From: Thauera carbonicopians
Lineage (GTDB): Bacteria; Pseudomonadota; Gammaproteobacteria; Burkholderiales; Rhodocyclaceae
DNA length: 64,000 bases
Assembly (NCBI RefSeq): GCF_025699485.1
Contig: NZ_JANUXN010000006.1
Location: 123,449-187,448, forward strand
Direction: 5' to 3'
The notes below the pieces were generated by a model. That model was not told the DNA's origin and searched no databases. It saw only the letters and a program-made list of their open reading frames with translations. Below are positions 19,115 through 32,314 of the stretch, one piece after another; within the stretch, counting starts at the first letter, position 1; each line of letters begins with the position of its first letter. The position numbers were made by a program, and so were the translations under genes.

Positions 19115-19747
19115 GTGAGTCTGGGGCAACACGCGGCGCCCGAAATCTGGCCCGCGCCGCTGGATCGTCTGCGCACGATTCTGCAGCAGGCGCCGGGACG
19201 GCCGGGAGGGGATTGGCCCGAGACGATGGATGGCCAGCGTCATCGCCCCGCGGCGGTACTGGTCCCGGTGGTTGCCGGGCAGTCTGCGCCCGCGCTGCTC
19301 CTCACCAGGCGCACCGACCACCTTCACCACCACCCGGGCCAGATCAGCTTTCCGGGCGGGCGGGTCGAAGCACAGGACGCTTCGCCGGTCGAGACGGCGC
19401 TGCGCGAAACGGAAGAGGAGATCGGCCTGGACCGCAGCCATGTCGAGCTGCTCGGCGCCTTGCCCGATTACTACACAGGCACGGGTTTCCGCGTGACGCC
19501 GGTGGTGGGGGTGGTGCACCCTCCCTTCGAACTGCAACTGGATACCTTCGAGGTGGCCGAGGCTTTCGAAGTGCCGCTGGCGCATTTTCTCGACCCGGCC
19601 AATCATCTGCGCCACAGCTTGATGCACGAAGGGCGGGAGCGCCAGTTCCACGCCATGCCCTACAAGGATTACTACATCTGGGGCGCGACGGCGGGCATCA
19701 TCATGTCCCTGTACCGCCTGCTGTCCGGGAAGGGCGGCCGGGTCTGA
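19115..19747 (+). CDS. CoA pyrophosphatase (Nudix hydrolase)
   Basis: A 210-residue cytosolic Nudix enzyme. It carries the CoA-diphosphatase motif LLTRRTDHLHHHPGQISFPGG and a complete Nudix box GGRVEAQDASPVETALRETEEEIGL in its central part. The family cleaves CoA to 3',5'-ADP and phosphopantetheine. The start is GTG 19115: nearby ATGs run into stops, and GGAGG at 19105-19109 fits it. It lies 16 nt after the protease gene. Confidence 0.9.
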   Translation: MSLGQHAAPEIWPAPLDRLRTILQQAPGRPGGDWPETMDGQRHRPAAVLVPVVAGQSAPALLLTRRTDHLHHHPGQISFPGGRVEAQDASPVETALRETEEEIGLDRSHVELLGALPDYYTGTGFRVTPVVGVVHPPFELQLDTFEVAEAFEVPLAHFLDPANHLRHSLMHEGRERQFHAMPYKDYYIWGATAGIIMSLYRLLSGKGGRV

Positions 19748-19842
19748 ACCTGCATGATGTACCGGTGAAGGCGCCATCGTGGCGCCTTCGGGCCCTGTGG
19801 TATCTTGGCGATATTCTGATTGCGTTTCCACAGTAGCCCGGC

Positions 19843-20769
<927 letters not shown>

Positions 20770-20797
20770 TTTTTCGAACCCATAGGAGGGAGTGTGC

Positions 20798-21979
20798 ATG
20801 GCAAATCGTGAAGTCGTTGTTCTGAGCGCTGTTCGTTCCGCTGTCGGCGGTTTTGGTGGCTCGCTGAAGGACATGGAGCCGTCCGATCTCGGCGCAGTGG
20901 TGATCAAGGAAGCGATCGCGCGTGCCGGTGTGGACCCGAAGGCGGTTTCGTTCGCTTCCGTCGGCCATGTCATTCCGACCGATGCCCGCTATGCTTACGT
21001 GTCGCGCGTCGCCACCGTCAATGCCGGCATGTCGATGGATTCGGTCGCGTTCCAGGTGAGCCGTCTGTGTGGTTCGGCCCAGCAGGCAATCGTCAACTCG
21101 GCCCAGGCGATCATGCTGGGTGATGCCGACTACGCCATCGGTGGCGGTGTCGAAGTGATGTCGCGCGGCGCTTACCTGCTGCCGGCCCTGCGCAGCGGTG
21201 CGCGCATGGGTGATACCAAGGCGATCGACGCCATGGTCGCGGTGCTGACCGACCCCTTCGGTGTCGGCCACATGGGTGTCACTGCCGAAAACCTGTGCAC
21301 CAAGCACGGCATCAGCCGCGAGGACCAGGACGCCTTTGCGCTGGAATCGCAGAAGCGTGCTGCCGCGGCCATCGCCGAAGGCCGTTTCAAGAGCCAGATC
21401 GTCCCGATCACCTTCGAAACCCGCAAGGGCACCGTGGTGTTCGATACCGACGAGCATCCGCGCATGACCACCATGGAAGCGCTGGCCAAGATGAAGCCGG
21501 CTTTCAAGAAGGACGGTTCGGTGACGGCCGGCAACGCGTCGGGCATCAACGACGCTGCCGCCTTCCTGGTGCTGGCCGACGCTGCCAAGGCGGCATCCGC
21601 CGGTCACAAGCCGATCGCCCGCCTGGTGTCCTACGCCATCGCCGGTGTGCCGAACGAAGTGATGGGCGAAGGTCCGATCCCCGCCACCAAGCTCGCGCTG
21701 CAGCGCGCCGGCCTGACGCTGGACCAGATCGACGTGATCGAATCCAACGAAGCCTTCGCGGCGCAGTCGATCACGGTCAACCGTGGTCTGGGCCTGGATA
21801 CCAGCAAGGTCAACCCGAACGGCGGCGCCATCTCGCTGGGCCACCCGGTGGGCGCGACCGGCTCGGTGATCATCACCAAGCTGCTGCACGAGCTGATCCG
21901 CGTCAATGGCCGCTATGGCGTGGCCACGATGTGCATCGGCGGCGGCCAGGGCATCACCACGGTGTGGGAACGCGTGTAA
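20798..21979 (+). CDS. Acetyl-CoA C-acyltransferase (thiolase, BktB-like)
   Basis: A 393-residue thiolase. The acyl-accepting cysteine is C91 in SRLCGSAQQA. The C-terminal active-site motifs NEAFAAQ, GGAISLGHPVGATG and CIGGGQG are intact. Overall it most resembles the BktB/PhaA biosynthetic group, which makes beta-ketoacyl-CoA for polyhydroxyalkanoates or fatty-acid degradation. Most thiolases have CGSGLQA where this one has CGSAQQA. The ATG at 20798 follows AGGAGGGAG; an in-frame GTG 6 nt earlier is less likely. It is monocistronic, with a strong terminator. Confidence 0.9.
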   Translation: MANREVVVLSAVRSAVGGFGGSLKDMEPSDLGAVVIKEAIARAGVDPKAVSFASVGHVIPTDARYAYVSRVATVNAGMSMDSVAFQVSRLCGSAQQAIVNSAQAIMLGDADYAIGGGVEVMSRGAYLLPALRSGARMGDTKAIDAMVAVLTDPFGVGHMGVTAENLCTKHGISREDQDAFALESQKRAAAAIAEGRFKSQIVPITFETRKGTVVFDTDEHPRMTTMEALAKMKPAFKKDGSVTAGNASGINDAAAFLVLADAAKAASAGHKPIARLVSYAIAGVPNEVMGEGPIPATKLALQRAGLTLDQIDVIESNEAFAAQSITVNRGLGLDTSKVNPNGGAISLGHPVGATGSVIITKLLHELIRVNGRYGVATMCIGGGQGITTVWERV

Positions 21980-21996
21980 GCGTTGCTTCCACCCAC

Positions 21997-22035
21997 AAAA
22001 AACCCGCGCTTGCCTCAGGGCAGCGCGGGTTTTTT
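21997..22035 (+). terminator. Rho-independent terminator after thiolase
   Basis: A 14-bp perfect stem (21997-22010 with 22022-22035), with six A on the left and six T on the right. It can serve both strands, between the thiolase and the convergent msrB. Confidence 0.92.
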
Positions 22036-22149
22036 ATGTTCTTGAATTCGGCTTCTCGCAGGCGCGGCCTTAGCCGAGATGGGGCGCAACAGCGGAAGCA
22101 CAGGCCCTCGTCCTGCATTCGCAGCCAGGCGCCCCGGCTAAAGCCGCTC

Positions 22150-22560
<411 letters not shown>

Positions 22561-22610
22561 GCTTTCCGATCTCTCTGTCAGTGACTGGGATAGGGTAGTT
22601 GGGATGACGT

Positions 22611-23780
22611 TTAGTGCAGATGGCGGGGCATTTGTTCCATCTGCTCTTCCGGCATTTCGGCATGCACGGCTTCGCCTTCGGCGGAGGGGTACATCGGCGC
22701 CCCGCAGTCGTCGCAGTATTCGAGCGGGAACTGGTGGTCGAGGTGGATGATGTCGGTGAGGCCGCATTCGCGCAGCACTGCTTCGATCTGGCTGGGAATG
22801 TCGGTGCTGTCGTCTTCGGCGCCGAGCAGGGGCCAGACCACCCCATGCACGACCTGCTCGCTGCCGCGCACGCTGAAGCCGATGCGGTATTCCTCGAGGT
22901 CACGGTCCCAGAACGGCGCGATGACGGCACGCAGGTTGGAGGCGGGGACTTCGAGCGCCGTTCCCAGGTAGGCGACCGAGGCGCGCACCGAGTACGGGCG
23001 GCTGTCCTTGTCGGCGGCGCGGCTGGCGGCGAAATAAGGTTCGGGCAGCACGAGGTCGACCGCACAGCCCGGCAGCAGGGGGGCCAGACAGGCGCCGCCC
23101 TGGATGCGCCATTGTTCGCGCGCCCCGTCGCGGCTGCCGTCCCTTTCCTGCCAGCGGAAAACCGGCTTGCCGCGGGGCACCGCAGCGGCGGCGAGCAGGT
23201 AGCGGGTGTCGGACAGGAACTGCGCGGTGTCCGGCATGCCTTCGGTGTCGATGCGAAGGTCCGAATTGTTCATCGCCGCGGAGCCGAGCATCTTGGCGAA
23301 TTCCGCCGTGGCGCAATAGCCCTGGGGCAGTTGGTCGGGGCTGAACAGGAAGTTGGCGACGGCGAGGCGGGCGTCCTGGGCAAGGACGTGGGCTTGGAAA
23401 TGGACGCGCAGGTTGGCGAGCACGGCCGAAGGCACGGCGACCGCCGGGATGCGGTAGCGCGACCAGGCAAGAACGGGGGCGGCGATGAGCACGACGTCCT
23501 GGTCGGCGAAAGCGCCGGTGGCGCATTCGGCGCGCGATTCGATGAAATCGGCCAGTTCGTCGTAGGCGCGCGCTTCGGTGCTGTAGAGGTGGTCCAGGGC
23601 GATGTTGAGCGCTTCTTCTTCGTTGTTCTCGAGGTGCTCGTCCAGCGCGGCACTCAACTGCTGCTCCCAGTAGCTGTCCTCGATACGGCTGCTCGATTCG
23701 GCAAGGCCGTTTGCGAGCCACGTCAGTTGTTCAGCGATGCGTCCGAGGCCGCCGCGGCGCTTGATGCGCGTTCTTTTCAT
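22611..23780 (-). CDS. DUF2863 family protein
   Basis: A 389-residue soluble protein matching betaproteobacterial DUF2863. It has a basic N-terminus with [32 protein letters not shown] and a C-terminal half with [20 protein letters not shown]. Near the end, [12 protein letters not shown] forms a CxxC that could bind a metal or resemble a broken zinc ribbon. No function is established. The ATG at 23780 was chosen because the extension to 23840 is not conserved. msrB lies downstream on the same strand. Confidence 0.75.
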   Translation of the reverse strand: MKRTRIKRRGGLGRIAEQLTWLANGLAESSSRIEDSYWEQQLSAALDEHLENNEEEALNIALDHLYSTEARAYDELADFIESRAECATGAFADQDVVLIAAPVLAWSRYRIPAVAVPSAVLANLRVHFQAHVLAQDARLAVANFLFSPDQLPQGYCATAEFAKMLGSAAMNNSDLRIDTEGMPDTAQFLSDTRYLLAAAAVPRGKPVFRWQERDGSRDGAREQWRIQGGACLAPLLPGCAVDLVLPEPYFAASRAADKDSRPYSVRASVAYLGTALEVPASNLRAVIAPFWDRDLEEYRIGFSVRGSEQVVHGVVWPLLGAEDDSTDIPSQIEAVLRECGLTDIIHLDHQFPLEYCDDCGAPMYPSAEGEAVHAEMPEEQMEQMPRHLH

Positions 23781-23889
23781 TGTGCAGTCCTGTTGCTTCT
23801 TGCGATGGCGCCCGTTTCGGGTGGCAGGCGCGAGGACCACATTCTAACCGAATAAGCGGAGGCCGCCGCCGGCGGCTCGATACTGCGCT

Positions 23890-24723
23890 TCAGAACACTG
23901 GGCGTTCGACGCGCACGGTCTGCAGGATGGTGGCCGAGATCTCTTCGATCGACTTGGTGGTCGAGTCTAGCCAGCGGATGTTTTCGCGGCGCATCAGCTT
24001 CTGTGCGGCGTCGATCTCGTAGCGGCAGTTCTCCAGCGAGGCATAGCGGCTGTTGGGGCGGCGCTCCTGGCGGATCTGCGACAGGCGTTCGGCGGCGATG
24101 GTGAGGCCGAAGAGCTTGCGGCGGTACTTGTGCAGTTCGCCGGGCAGCTTGTTGCGCTCGAAGTCTTCGGGAATCAGCGGGTAGTTGGCGGCCTTGACGC
24201 CGAACTGCATGGCCAGGTAGAGGCTGGTCGGCGTCTTGCCGGAGCGGGAAACGCCGACCAGGATCACGTCGGCTTCTTCCAGTTCGCCGTTGTTCGAGAC
24301 GCCGTCGTCGTGGGCCATGGCGAAGTTGATCGCCTCGATGCGGTGCTTGTAGTTGATGCTGTCGGCGATGCCGTGGAAACGCCCGACCGCGTGCGTCGAG
24401 CGCTGGCCGAGTTCGGTTTCGAGCGGGCCGATGAAGCGGTCGAACAGATCAAGAAATAGCGCATCGGCGTTGTGCAACGCAGCAACCGTGTCTTCGTTCA
24501 CCAGCGTGCTGAACACGATCGGACGTACGCCGTCGCTCGCCGCGGCTTCACGGATCTGGGCTGCGCAGTCGATGGCCTTGTCGATGTCGTCGACGAAAGG
24601 TGCGCGCACCTGCCGGAAGCGGCCCTCCGGAAACTGCGCAAGCAGGCTGTGGCCAAGGGTTTCGGCCGTGATGCCGGTGCCGTCGGAGACGAAGAAGACG
24701 GTGCGGGTGGGGATGTCAGTCAT
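23890..24723 (-). CDS. ppsR: PEP synthase regulatory protein (kinase/pyrophosphorylase)
   Basis: A 277-residue DUF299 protein. It inactivates PEP synthase by ADP-dependent phosphorylation and reactivates it by phosphate-dependent dephosphorylation. The N-terminal [19 protein letters not shown] and the P-loop GVSRSGKT (residues 157-164) are diagnostic. The ATG at 24723 starts the conserved domain; the frame to 24795 is non-conserved. It is divergent from its target ppsA across 128 nt, the standard arrangement in proteobacteria. Confidence 0.96.
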   Translation of the reverse strand: MTDIPTRTVFFVSDGTGITAETLGHSLLAQFPEGRFRQVRAPFVDDIDKAIDCAAQIREAAASDGVRPIVFSTLVNEDTVAALHNADALFLDLFDRFIGPLETELGQRSTHAVGRFHGIADSINYKHRIEAINFAMAHDDGVSNNGELEEADVILVGVSRSGKTPTSLYLAMQFGVKAANYPLIPEDFERNKLPGELHKYRRKLFGLTIAAERLSQIRQERRPNSRYASLENCRYEIDAAQKLMRRENIRWLDSTTKSIEEISATILQTVRVERPVF

Positions 24724-24851
24724 GATCGCTGCCTGTATTTGCTCGGAGTGGGACGGGGTTGGCATTGGGGCAAACCCTGTCGTGCGGCAGAGCACAATAA
24801 AACGTTAAAATCGGATTTTGCTTTCTATCTCTCTTTTGCGGAAGGTCATCC

Positions 24852-27218
<2,367 letters not shown>

Positions 27219-27242
27219 TTCGAAAGTCCGGCCGCCTGATAT

Positions 27243-27276
27243 AGGGGCATTCGCCGATAGGCGAATGCCCCTTTTT
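27243..27276 (+). terminator. Rho-independent terminator of ppsA
   Basis: A 13-bp perfect stem, AGGGGCATTCGCC with its complement, around a GATA tetraloop, followed by T-run TTTT. Confidence 0.93.
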
Positions 27277-27388
27277 CGTGCGTGCTTTGCACCAGGATCG
27301 AGCAGTTCTGCTGAATTTAAGTAGATACGTCAAAATGAAAAAGTTGCTCTAGAATGGCTTCTCCTGAACAAGCATCGAAGGGGACACA

Positions 27389-28285
27389 ATGAAGAAGCAT
27401 CTGCTCGCAATTGCCATCACTGCACTGGCTGCAACTTCAACCATGGCGCAGACGGGTGACACCCTTGCGAAAATCAAATCTTCGGGCAGCATCACGCTGG
27501 GCGTGCGTGAATCCTCCGGCCTGGCCTATACCCTGGGCAACGGCAAGTATGTCGGCTTCCACACCGAAATGGCGGAGAACATCGTTCAGGATCTGCAGAA
27601 GGAACTGGGCCTGTCGAAGCTGAATGTCAAATATCAGCCCGTCACCTCGCAGAACCGCATTCCGCTGGTGGTCAATGGCACAGTCGATCTCGAATGCGGC
27701 TCCACCACCAACGACCTGAACCGCCAGAAGGAAGTCGACTTCGCCAACACCACCTACGTGGAGCAGGTGCGCATCGCGGTTAAGGCGGATTCCGACATCA
27801 ACGACGTCAAGGATCTGGACGGCAAGACGGTGGCGACCACCACCGGTACCACCTCGGTCCAGTTGCTGCGCCAGAACAAGCGCGCCGCGGGCATCAAGTT
27901 CAAGGACATCAACGGCAAGGACCACGCCGACAGCTTCCTGCTGCTGGAAACCGGCCGTGCCGATGCCTTCGTGATGGATGCTTCGATCCTGGCCGGCAAC
28001 ATCTCCAAATCCAAGAACCCGAAGGACTTCAAGATCGTCGGCGAGCCGCTGTCCACCGAACCCATCGCCTGCATGCTGCGCAAGAACGATCCGGCCTTCA
28101 TGAAGGCGGTGAACGATTCCATCGCTCGCCAGGTCCAGGACGGCACGCTCGAGAAGCTGTGGGACAAGTGGTTCCTGCAGCCGATCCCGCCGACCAACAC
28201 CTCTGTAGGTCTGCCGCTGTCCGATGCCACCCGCGAGGCCTGGAACAACCCCAACAACAAGCCCAAGGAAGCCTACAACGAGTAA
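27389..28285 (+). CDS. gltI: Glutamate/aspartate ABC transporter, periplasmic binding protein
   Basis: A 298-residue SBP family 3 protein with a signal peptide (MKKHLLAIAITALAATSTMAQ, cleavage after AMA/AQ). Further signatures are the start of the mature domain (TLAKIKSSGSITLGVRESSG), VDLECGSTTNDLNRQ (typical of GltI) and FVMDASILAG. It captures acidic amino acids for GltJKL. The gene is 126 nt upstream of gltJ, separated from it by a strong hairpin that may raise the level of the binding protein over the membrane subunits. Confidence 0.94.
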   Translation: MKKHLLAIAITALAATSTMAQTGDTLAKIKSSGSITLGVRESSGLAYTLGNGKYVGFHTEMAENIVQDLQKELGLSKLNVKYQPVTSQNRIPLVVNGTVDLECGSTTNDLNRQKEVDFANTTYVEQVRIAVKADSDINDVKDLDGKTVATTTGTTSVQLLRQNKRAAGIKFKDINGKDHADSFLLLETGRADAFVMDASILAGNISKSKNPKDFKIVGEPLSTEPIACMLRKNDPAFMKAVNDSIARQVQDGTLEKLWDKWFLQPIPPTNTSVGLPLSDATREAWNNPNNKPKEAYNE

Positions 28286-28298
28286 GCTTCGATCATGA

Positions 28299-28341
28299 AA
28301 ACACCCTTTCCCGGTTGAATTGCTGACGGGAAAGGGTGTTT
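28299..28341 (+). promoter_or_regulatory. Intercistronic hairpin between gltI and gltJ
   Basis: A 15-bp perfect stem (28299-28313 with 28327-28341), 13-nt loop, ending in TTT only. It is too weak in T to be a full terminator and so more probably a partial terminator or 3' mRNA stabiliser for gltI. Confidence 0.75.
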
Positions 28342-28411
28342 CAGCGGGCGGCTGCGCATGCCGCAGGCTGCCCTGTGCGGGCCACCGTTTCTGCACCTGA
28401 AAGGAAATCCT

Positions 28412-29167
28412 ATGGCTTGGGATTGGCAGATGTTTTGCGAGGACACCCTGGACCGCACGGTCCGTGAGGGCTGTTTTGGCACCGACGGGGACATCACCTA
28501 CCTCGACTGGATGCTGTCCGCATGGGGCTGGACGGTGTCCGTCTCCCTGCTGGCATTGGTGCTGGCGCTGGCGGCGGGGGTGGTGATCGGCACCATACGC
28601 ACCTTGCCCGACAGCAAATGGGCGGTGCGTTTCGGCAACGCCTGGGTGGAAGTCTTCCGCAACATTCCGCTGCTGGTGCAGATCTTTCTCTGGTACCACG
28701 TCGTCCCGGCCATCTTTCCGGCGATGAAGTCCGTATCGGGTTTCGTCCTGGTGGTGCTGGCGCTGGGCTTCTTCACCTCGGCGCGGATCGCCGAGCAGGT
28801 GCGCTCTGGCATCCAGGCGCTGCCGCGCGGCCAGCGTTACGCCGGCATGGCGGTGGGCTTCACCACCTGGCAGACCTACCGCCATGTGCTGCTGCCCAAC
28901 GCCTTCCGCATCATCATCCCGCCGCTGACCAGCGAGACGATGAACATCTTCAAGAACTCGTCCGTCGCCTTTGCGGTATCCGTGACCGAGCTGACGATGT
29001 TCGCGATGCAGGCCCAGGAAGAGACGGGGCGCGGCATCGAGATCTATCTGGCGGTGACCGGCCTGTACATCGTCTCGGCCTTCGCCATCAACCGCATCAT
29101 GACCTTCATCGAGAAGCGTGTGCGGGTTCCGGGCCTGACGGCGCCCAGTGCGGCGGGAGGGCATTGA
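28412..29167 (+). CDS. gltJ: Glutamate/aspartate ABC transporter permease GltJ
   Basis: A 251-residue HisM-type permease with five or so transmembrane helices. The EAA loop region reads [36 protein letters not shown]. The periplasmic N-terminus with [16 protein letters not shown] is typical of GltJ. The ATG at 28412 follows AAAGGAAA; upstream frame from 28358 overlaps the hairpin flank. It heads gltJ-gltK-gltL with 2 nt to gltK. Confidence 0.94.
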   Translation: MAWDWQMFCEDTLDRTVREGCFGTDGDITYLDWMLSAWGWTVSVSLLALVLALAAGVVIGTIRTLPDSKWAVRFGNAWVEVFRNIPLLVQIFLWYHVVPAIFPAMKSVSGFVLVVLALGFFTSARIAEQVRSGIQALPRGQRYAGMAVGFTTWQTYRHVLLPNAFRIIIPPLTSETMNIFKNSSVAFAVSVTELTMFAMQAQEETGRGIEIYLAVTGLYIVSAFAINRIMTFIEKRVRVPGLTAPSAAGGH

Positions 29168-29169
29168 AC

Positions 29170-29841
29170 ATGAATCTCGCGTTCGATTTTTCCTTCTACA
29201 GCTGGGATCTGGTCTCCAACTTCATTCTGAAGGGCTTGTATTTCAGCGTGATGTTGACGCTGGTGGCGACGCTGGGCGGCATCTTCTTCGGCACCCTGCT
29301 GGCGATGATGCGGCTGTCCGGCCGCAAGTGGCTGATCGTGCCGGCCACCATCTACGTCGATGGCATGCGCAGCATTCCGCTGGTGATGGTGATCCTGTGG
29401 TTCTTCCTGCTGGTGCCGCTGTTCCTCGGCGCGCCGATCGGGGCGGAGGCCTCGGCCACCGTCACCTTCATCGCCTTCGAGGCGGCGTACTTCTCCGAGA
29501 TCATGCGCGCCGGCATCCAGTCCATCCCGCGCGGACAGGTGTTCGCCGGGCAGGCGCTGGGCATGACCTACGGCCAGAACATGCGCCTGATCGTGCTGCC
29601 GCAGGCGTTCCGCAACATGCTGCCGGTATTGCTGACGCAGACCATCATCCTGTTCCAGGATACCTCGCTGGTCTACGCCATCGGTGCCTACGACATGCTC
29701 AAGGGCTTCGAGGTGGCGGGCAAGAACTACGGCCGTCCGATCGAGGCCTTCATCGCCGCCGCCGTCGTCTATTTCGTGATCTGCTACAGCCTGTCGTGGC
29801 TGGTGAAGCGGATGCACAAGAAGATCGCCATCATTCATTGA
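29170..29841 (+). CDS. gltK: Glutamate/aspartate ABC transporter permease GltK
   Basis: A 223-residue permease of the same family. Its EAA loop reads [36 protein letters not shown], and [17 protein letters not shown] is characteristic of GltK. It pairs with GltJ to form the membrane channel. It starts 2 nt after the gltJ stop and ends 32 nt before gltL. Confidence 0.94.
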   Translation: MNLAFDFSFYSWDLVSNFILKGLYFSVMLTLVATLGGIFFGTLLAMMRLSGRKWLIVPATIYVDGMRSIPLVMVILWFFLLVPLFLGAPIGAEASATVTFIAFEAAYFSEIMRAGIQSIPRGQVFAGQALGMTYGQNMRLIVLPQAFRNMLPVLLTQTIILFQDTSLVYAIGAYDMLKGFEVAGKNYGRPIEAFIAAAVVYFVICYSLSWLVKRMHKKIAIIH

Positions 29842-29873
29842 CCGGCGGTTCCCGTCCGGAAGAGGGTTTGTCC

Positions 29874-30611
29874 ATGATTGAAATGAAGAACGTTTCCAAG
29901 TGGTATGGCAGCTTCCAGGTGCTCGACGACTGCTCCACCAGCATCGAGAAGGGCGAGGTCGTCGTCGTGTGCGGGCCGTCCGGTTCGGGCAAGTCCACGC
30001 TGATCAAGACCATCAACGCGCTGGAGCCGATCCAGAAAGGCGAGATCTGGGTCAATGGCACGCCGGTGCATGACCCCAAGACCAACCTGCCCAAGCTGCG
30101 CAGCAAGGTCGGCATGGTGTTCCAGCATTTCGAGCTGTTCCCCCACCTGACGGTGACGCAGAACCTGACCATCGCCCAGGTCAAGGTGCTCGGGCGCAGC
30201 CAGGACGAGGCCAGGAAGCGCGGCCTGAAGATGCTCGACCGCGTCGGCCTGATGGCGCACAAGGACAAGTTCCCGGGGCAGCTTTCGGGCGGCCAGCAGC
30301 AGCGGGTGGCGATCGCCCGTGCGCTGTCGATGGACCCGATCGTGATGCTGTTCGACGAACCGACCTCCGCGCTCGACCCCGAGATGGTCGGCGAGGTGCT
30401 GGACGTGATGGTCAGCCTCGCCAACGAAGGCATGACCATGATGTGCGTGACCCACGAGATGGGCTTCGCCCGCAAGGTGGCCAGCCGCGTCATCTTCATG
30501 GACGTCGGCGGCAAGATCCTGGAGGATTGCACGAAGGACGATTTCTTCGGCAACCCGGATGCTCGCCAGCCGCGTACCAAAGACTTCCTGGGCAAGATCC
30601 TGCAGCACTGA
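29874..30611 (+). CDS. gltL: Glutamate/aspartate ABC transporter ATPase GltL
   Basis: A 245-residue ABC ATPase with Walker [10 protein letters not shown] (residues 34-42), Q-loop [11 protein letters not shown], signature LSGGQQQR, Walker [16 protein letters not shown] and switch histidine in VTHEMGFA. All catalytic motifs are intact. It energises import of glutamate/aspartate with GltIJK. It is the last gene of the operon before a strong terminator. Confidence 0.95.
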   Translation: MIEMKNVSKWYGSFQVLDDCSTSIEKGEVVVVCGPSGSGKSTLIKTINALEPIQKGEIWVNGTPVHDPKTNLPKLRSKVGMVFQHFELFPHLTVTQNLTIAQVKVLGRSQDEARKRGLKMLDRVGLMAHKDKFPGQLSGGQQQRVAIARALSMDPIVMLFDEPTSALDPEMVGEVLDVMVSLANEGMTMMCVTHEMGFARKVASRVIFMDVGGKILEDCTKDDFFGNPDARQPRTKDFLGKILQH

Positions 30612-30633
30612 TCGGCTGCAGCAGGATGTTTCT

Positions 30634-30674
30634 CGGCATGGGCGGCCGCGCTTCACGGCCGTCCATGCCGTTTT
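30634..30674 (+). terminator. Rho-independent terminator of gltIJKL
   Basis: A 15-bp stem (30634-30648 with 30656-30670, one G-T wobble) around a 7-nt loop, followed by TTTT. Confidence 0.9.
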
Positions 30675-30862
30675 CAGCGCAGCGGCGCGGTGTGTGACAG
30701 GTCCACGCCCTCGGGCACGCGCAGGACGAAGTCGTCCTTGACCACGATGTGCTTGGAGTAGCCGCCGTAGGTGGTTTCGCCGCTGCGGCGGTCCTTGCCG
30801 TTGTAGGTCTCGGTGGGGATTTCGCGGCACATGTGCTCGTTGCCGCGGTGGCACTGGTCTCC
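30674..30862 (-). pseudogene. Remnant of a zinc-dependent alcohol dehydrogenase
   Basis: Translating the minus strand from about 30862 down to a TGA at 30674 gives about 62 residues that read as the middle of an MDR-family Zn-alcohol dehydrogenase: C-x-R-G-N-E-H-M-C (part of the structural-zinc cysteine lobe), then EIPTETYNGKDRR, TYGGYSKHIVV and FVLRVPEGVDLSHTAPLR. The catalytic-zinc N-terminus and the Rossmann domain are absent, and it stops where the family continues APLLCAG. It abuts the stop of the upstream SDR gene. It looks like the residue of a deletion that removed most of a YahK-like gene at the end of the SDR operon. Confidence 0.75.
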
Positions 30863-30875
30863 TTGAGGGTGGATT

Positions 30876-31832
30876 TCAGGCGAATGCGTCGATGCCGGTC
30901 AGTTCGGCCGACAGCTGCCACAGACGCTCGACCTGTGCAGGATCGATGGCGTAGTCGCGCACGCCGGTTTCGGTCGGCTCGGGGGTGTTGTCGCGCACGG
31001 CCACGTCGCAGTTCTCGCAGTACAGGCCGCCTTTGCCGTCGAGCAACGGCGAGGTGGCGGCCCACACCGAGGTTGCTGCACCCTGCGGCGGGGTCTTGAA
31101 GTTCGGATCGATCACCTCGCCCTTGTCGTCGAGCCAGCCCAGCGAGGTCAGCTCCGCCATGCTCATGTGGCGTTGCAGCGGGGTGTAGATCGAACCCGGA
31201 TGTACCGAGAACGCGCGCACGCCCTTGGCCCGGCCCAGCGTGTCGAGCTGTTTGGCGAACAGCGCGATCGCAGTCTTGGATTGGCCATAGGCCAGCCACT
31301 TGTCGTAGCCGGCATTGAACTGCACGTCGTCCCAGCGCATCGGCGAAAAGTGGTGGCCTCTCGACGACAGCGAGACGACGCGCGCGCCGCTCGCGATGGC
31401 CGGCCACAGCAGGTTGACCAGTGCGTAGTGGCCCAGGTGGTTGGTGCCGAACTGCGACTCCCAGCCGTCGCCGATGCGGGTTTCGGGGCTGGCCATCACC
31501 GCGGCGTTGCAGATGACGATGTCGGCCTTGCGGCCGCTGGCGACGAAGTGCTCGGCGCAGGCGCGCACGCTGCCCTGGTCGGCCAGGTCGAGCCGATCGA
31601 CCTCGACGTTCTGCACGCCGTCCAGCGCCTGGCGGGCGGCTTCGGGCTTGCGCGCCAGCACCAGCACGCGGGCGCCGGCGCCGGTCAGCGCCTTGGTGGT
31701 TTCCAGTCCCAGGCCCGAATGGCCACCGGTGACGATGGCGAGCTTGCCGGACAAGTCGATGCCGGCCAGCACCTCGGTGGCGGTGCTATGAAAGCCGAAG
31801 CCGGAATTCAGCGGAGTTTGTTGGTCATGCAT
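30876..31832 (-). CDS. SDR-family oxidoreductase (retinol-dehydrogenase-like)
   Basis: A 318-residue short-chain dehydrogenase with TGGHSGLGLE as the NAD(P)-binding glycine motif, CNAAVMASP (the NAG region), the catalytic Ser in VVSLSSRGHHF and the Tyr-x3-Lys active site YGQSK. The longer C-terminus fits the retinol dehydrogenase/protochlorophyllide-reductase-like group. The substrate is unknown. It is the last intact gene of a leftward operon with two paralogous SDRs and a VOC protein (21-nt gap to the VOC gene). Confidence 0.87.
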   Translation of the reverse strand: MHDQQTPLNSGFGFHSTATEVLAGIDLSGKLAIVTGGHSGLGLETTKALTGAGARVLVLARKPEAARQALDGVQNVEVDRLDLADQGSVRACAEHFVASGRKADIVICNAAVMASPETRIGDGWESQFGTNHLGHYALVNLLWPAIASGARVVSLSSRGHHFSPMRWDDVQFNAGYDKWLAYGQSKTAIALFAKQLDTLGRAKGVRAFSVHPGSIYTPLQRHMSMAELTSLGWLDDKGEVIDPNFKTPPQGAATSVWAATSPLLDGKGGLYCENCDVAVRDNTPEPTETGVRDYAIDPAQVERLWQLSAELTGIDAFA

Positions 31833-31853
31833 GGCAGTTCCCGGTTCGGTGGC

Positions 31854-32240
31854 TCAGGTCAGATTGTGGAAGGCGCAGAGCTTGTTGCCGTCCGGGTCGC
31901 GGACATAGGCCAGGTAGAGCGAACCGGCCGGCGTCCTGCGTTCGCCCGGCGGGTCTTCGCAGGTGGTGCCGCCATTGGCCACGGCGGCGGCGTGGAAGGC
32001 CTCGACCTGCTCGGGGCTGTCCATCAGGAAACCGGTCGTGCCGCCGTTGGCGGGTGTGGCCGGCCTGCCGTCCAGCGGTGTCGTGATGACCAGCAGACAG
32101 CCCTTGTGCCGGTACAGGATGCGCGGCGAATTGAAGTTCAACTCGAGGCCGGATCTGGCGCCGATGACGGCCAGCACGGCATCGTAGAAGCGCCTGGAGC
32201 GGGCGAGGTCATTGCTCCCGAGATTGACGTGGCTGAACAT
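31854..32240 (-). CDS. VOC (glyoxalase/dioxygenase-fold) protein
   Basis: A 128-residue single-domain VOC protein with F-S-H-V-N-L-G-S-N-D-L-x-x-S-x-x-F-Y-D and the C-terminal YVRDPDGNKLCAFH motif, where Asp/Asn/Lys take the usual metal-side positions. The family includes glyoxalase I and thiol transferases; which reaction is catalysed is not visible. It lies within the SDR operon, so detoxification of a reactive carbonyl is a reasonable guess. Confidence 0.85.
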   Translation of the reverse strand: MFSHVNLGSNDLARSRRFYDAVLAVIGARSGLELNFNSPRILYRHKGCLLVITTPLDGRPATPANGGTTGFLMDSPEQVEAFHAAAVANGGTTCEDPPGERRTPAGSLYLAYVRDPDGNKLCAFHNLT

Positions 32241-32314
32241 CGTTCATTGCTCCTCTGAGCGGTGGAAATCTTCATGGCTGCGCCTGGCATGGCGGAGCCG
32301 CATGTCAGTTTCGA

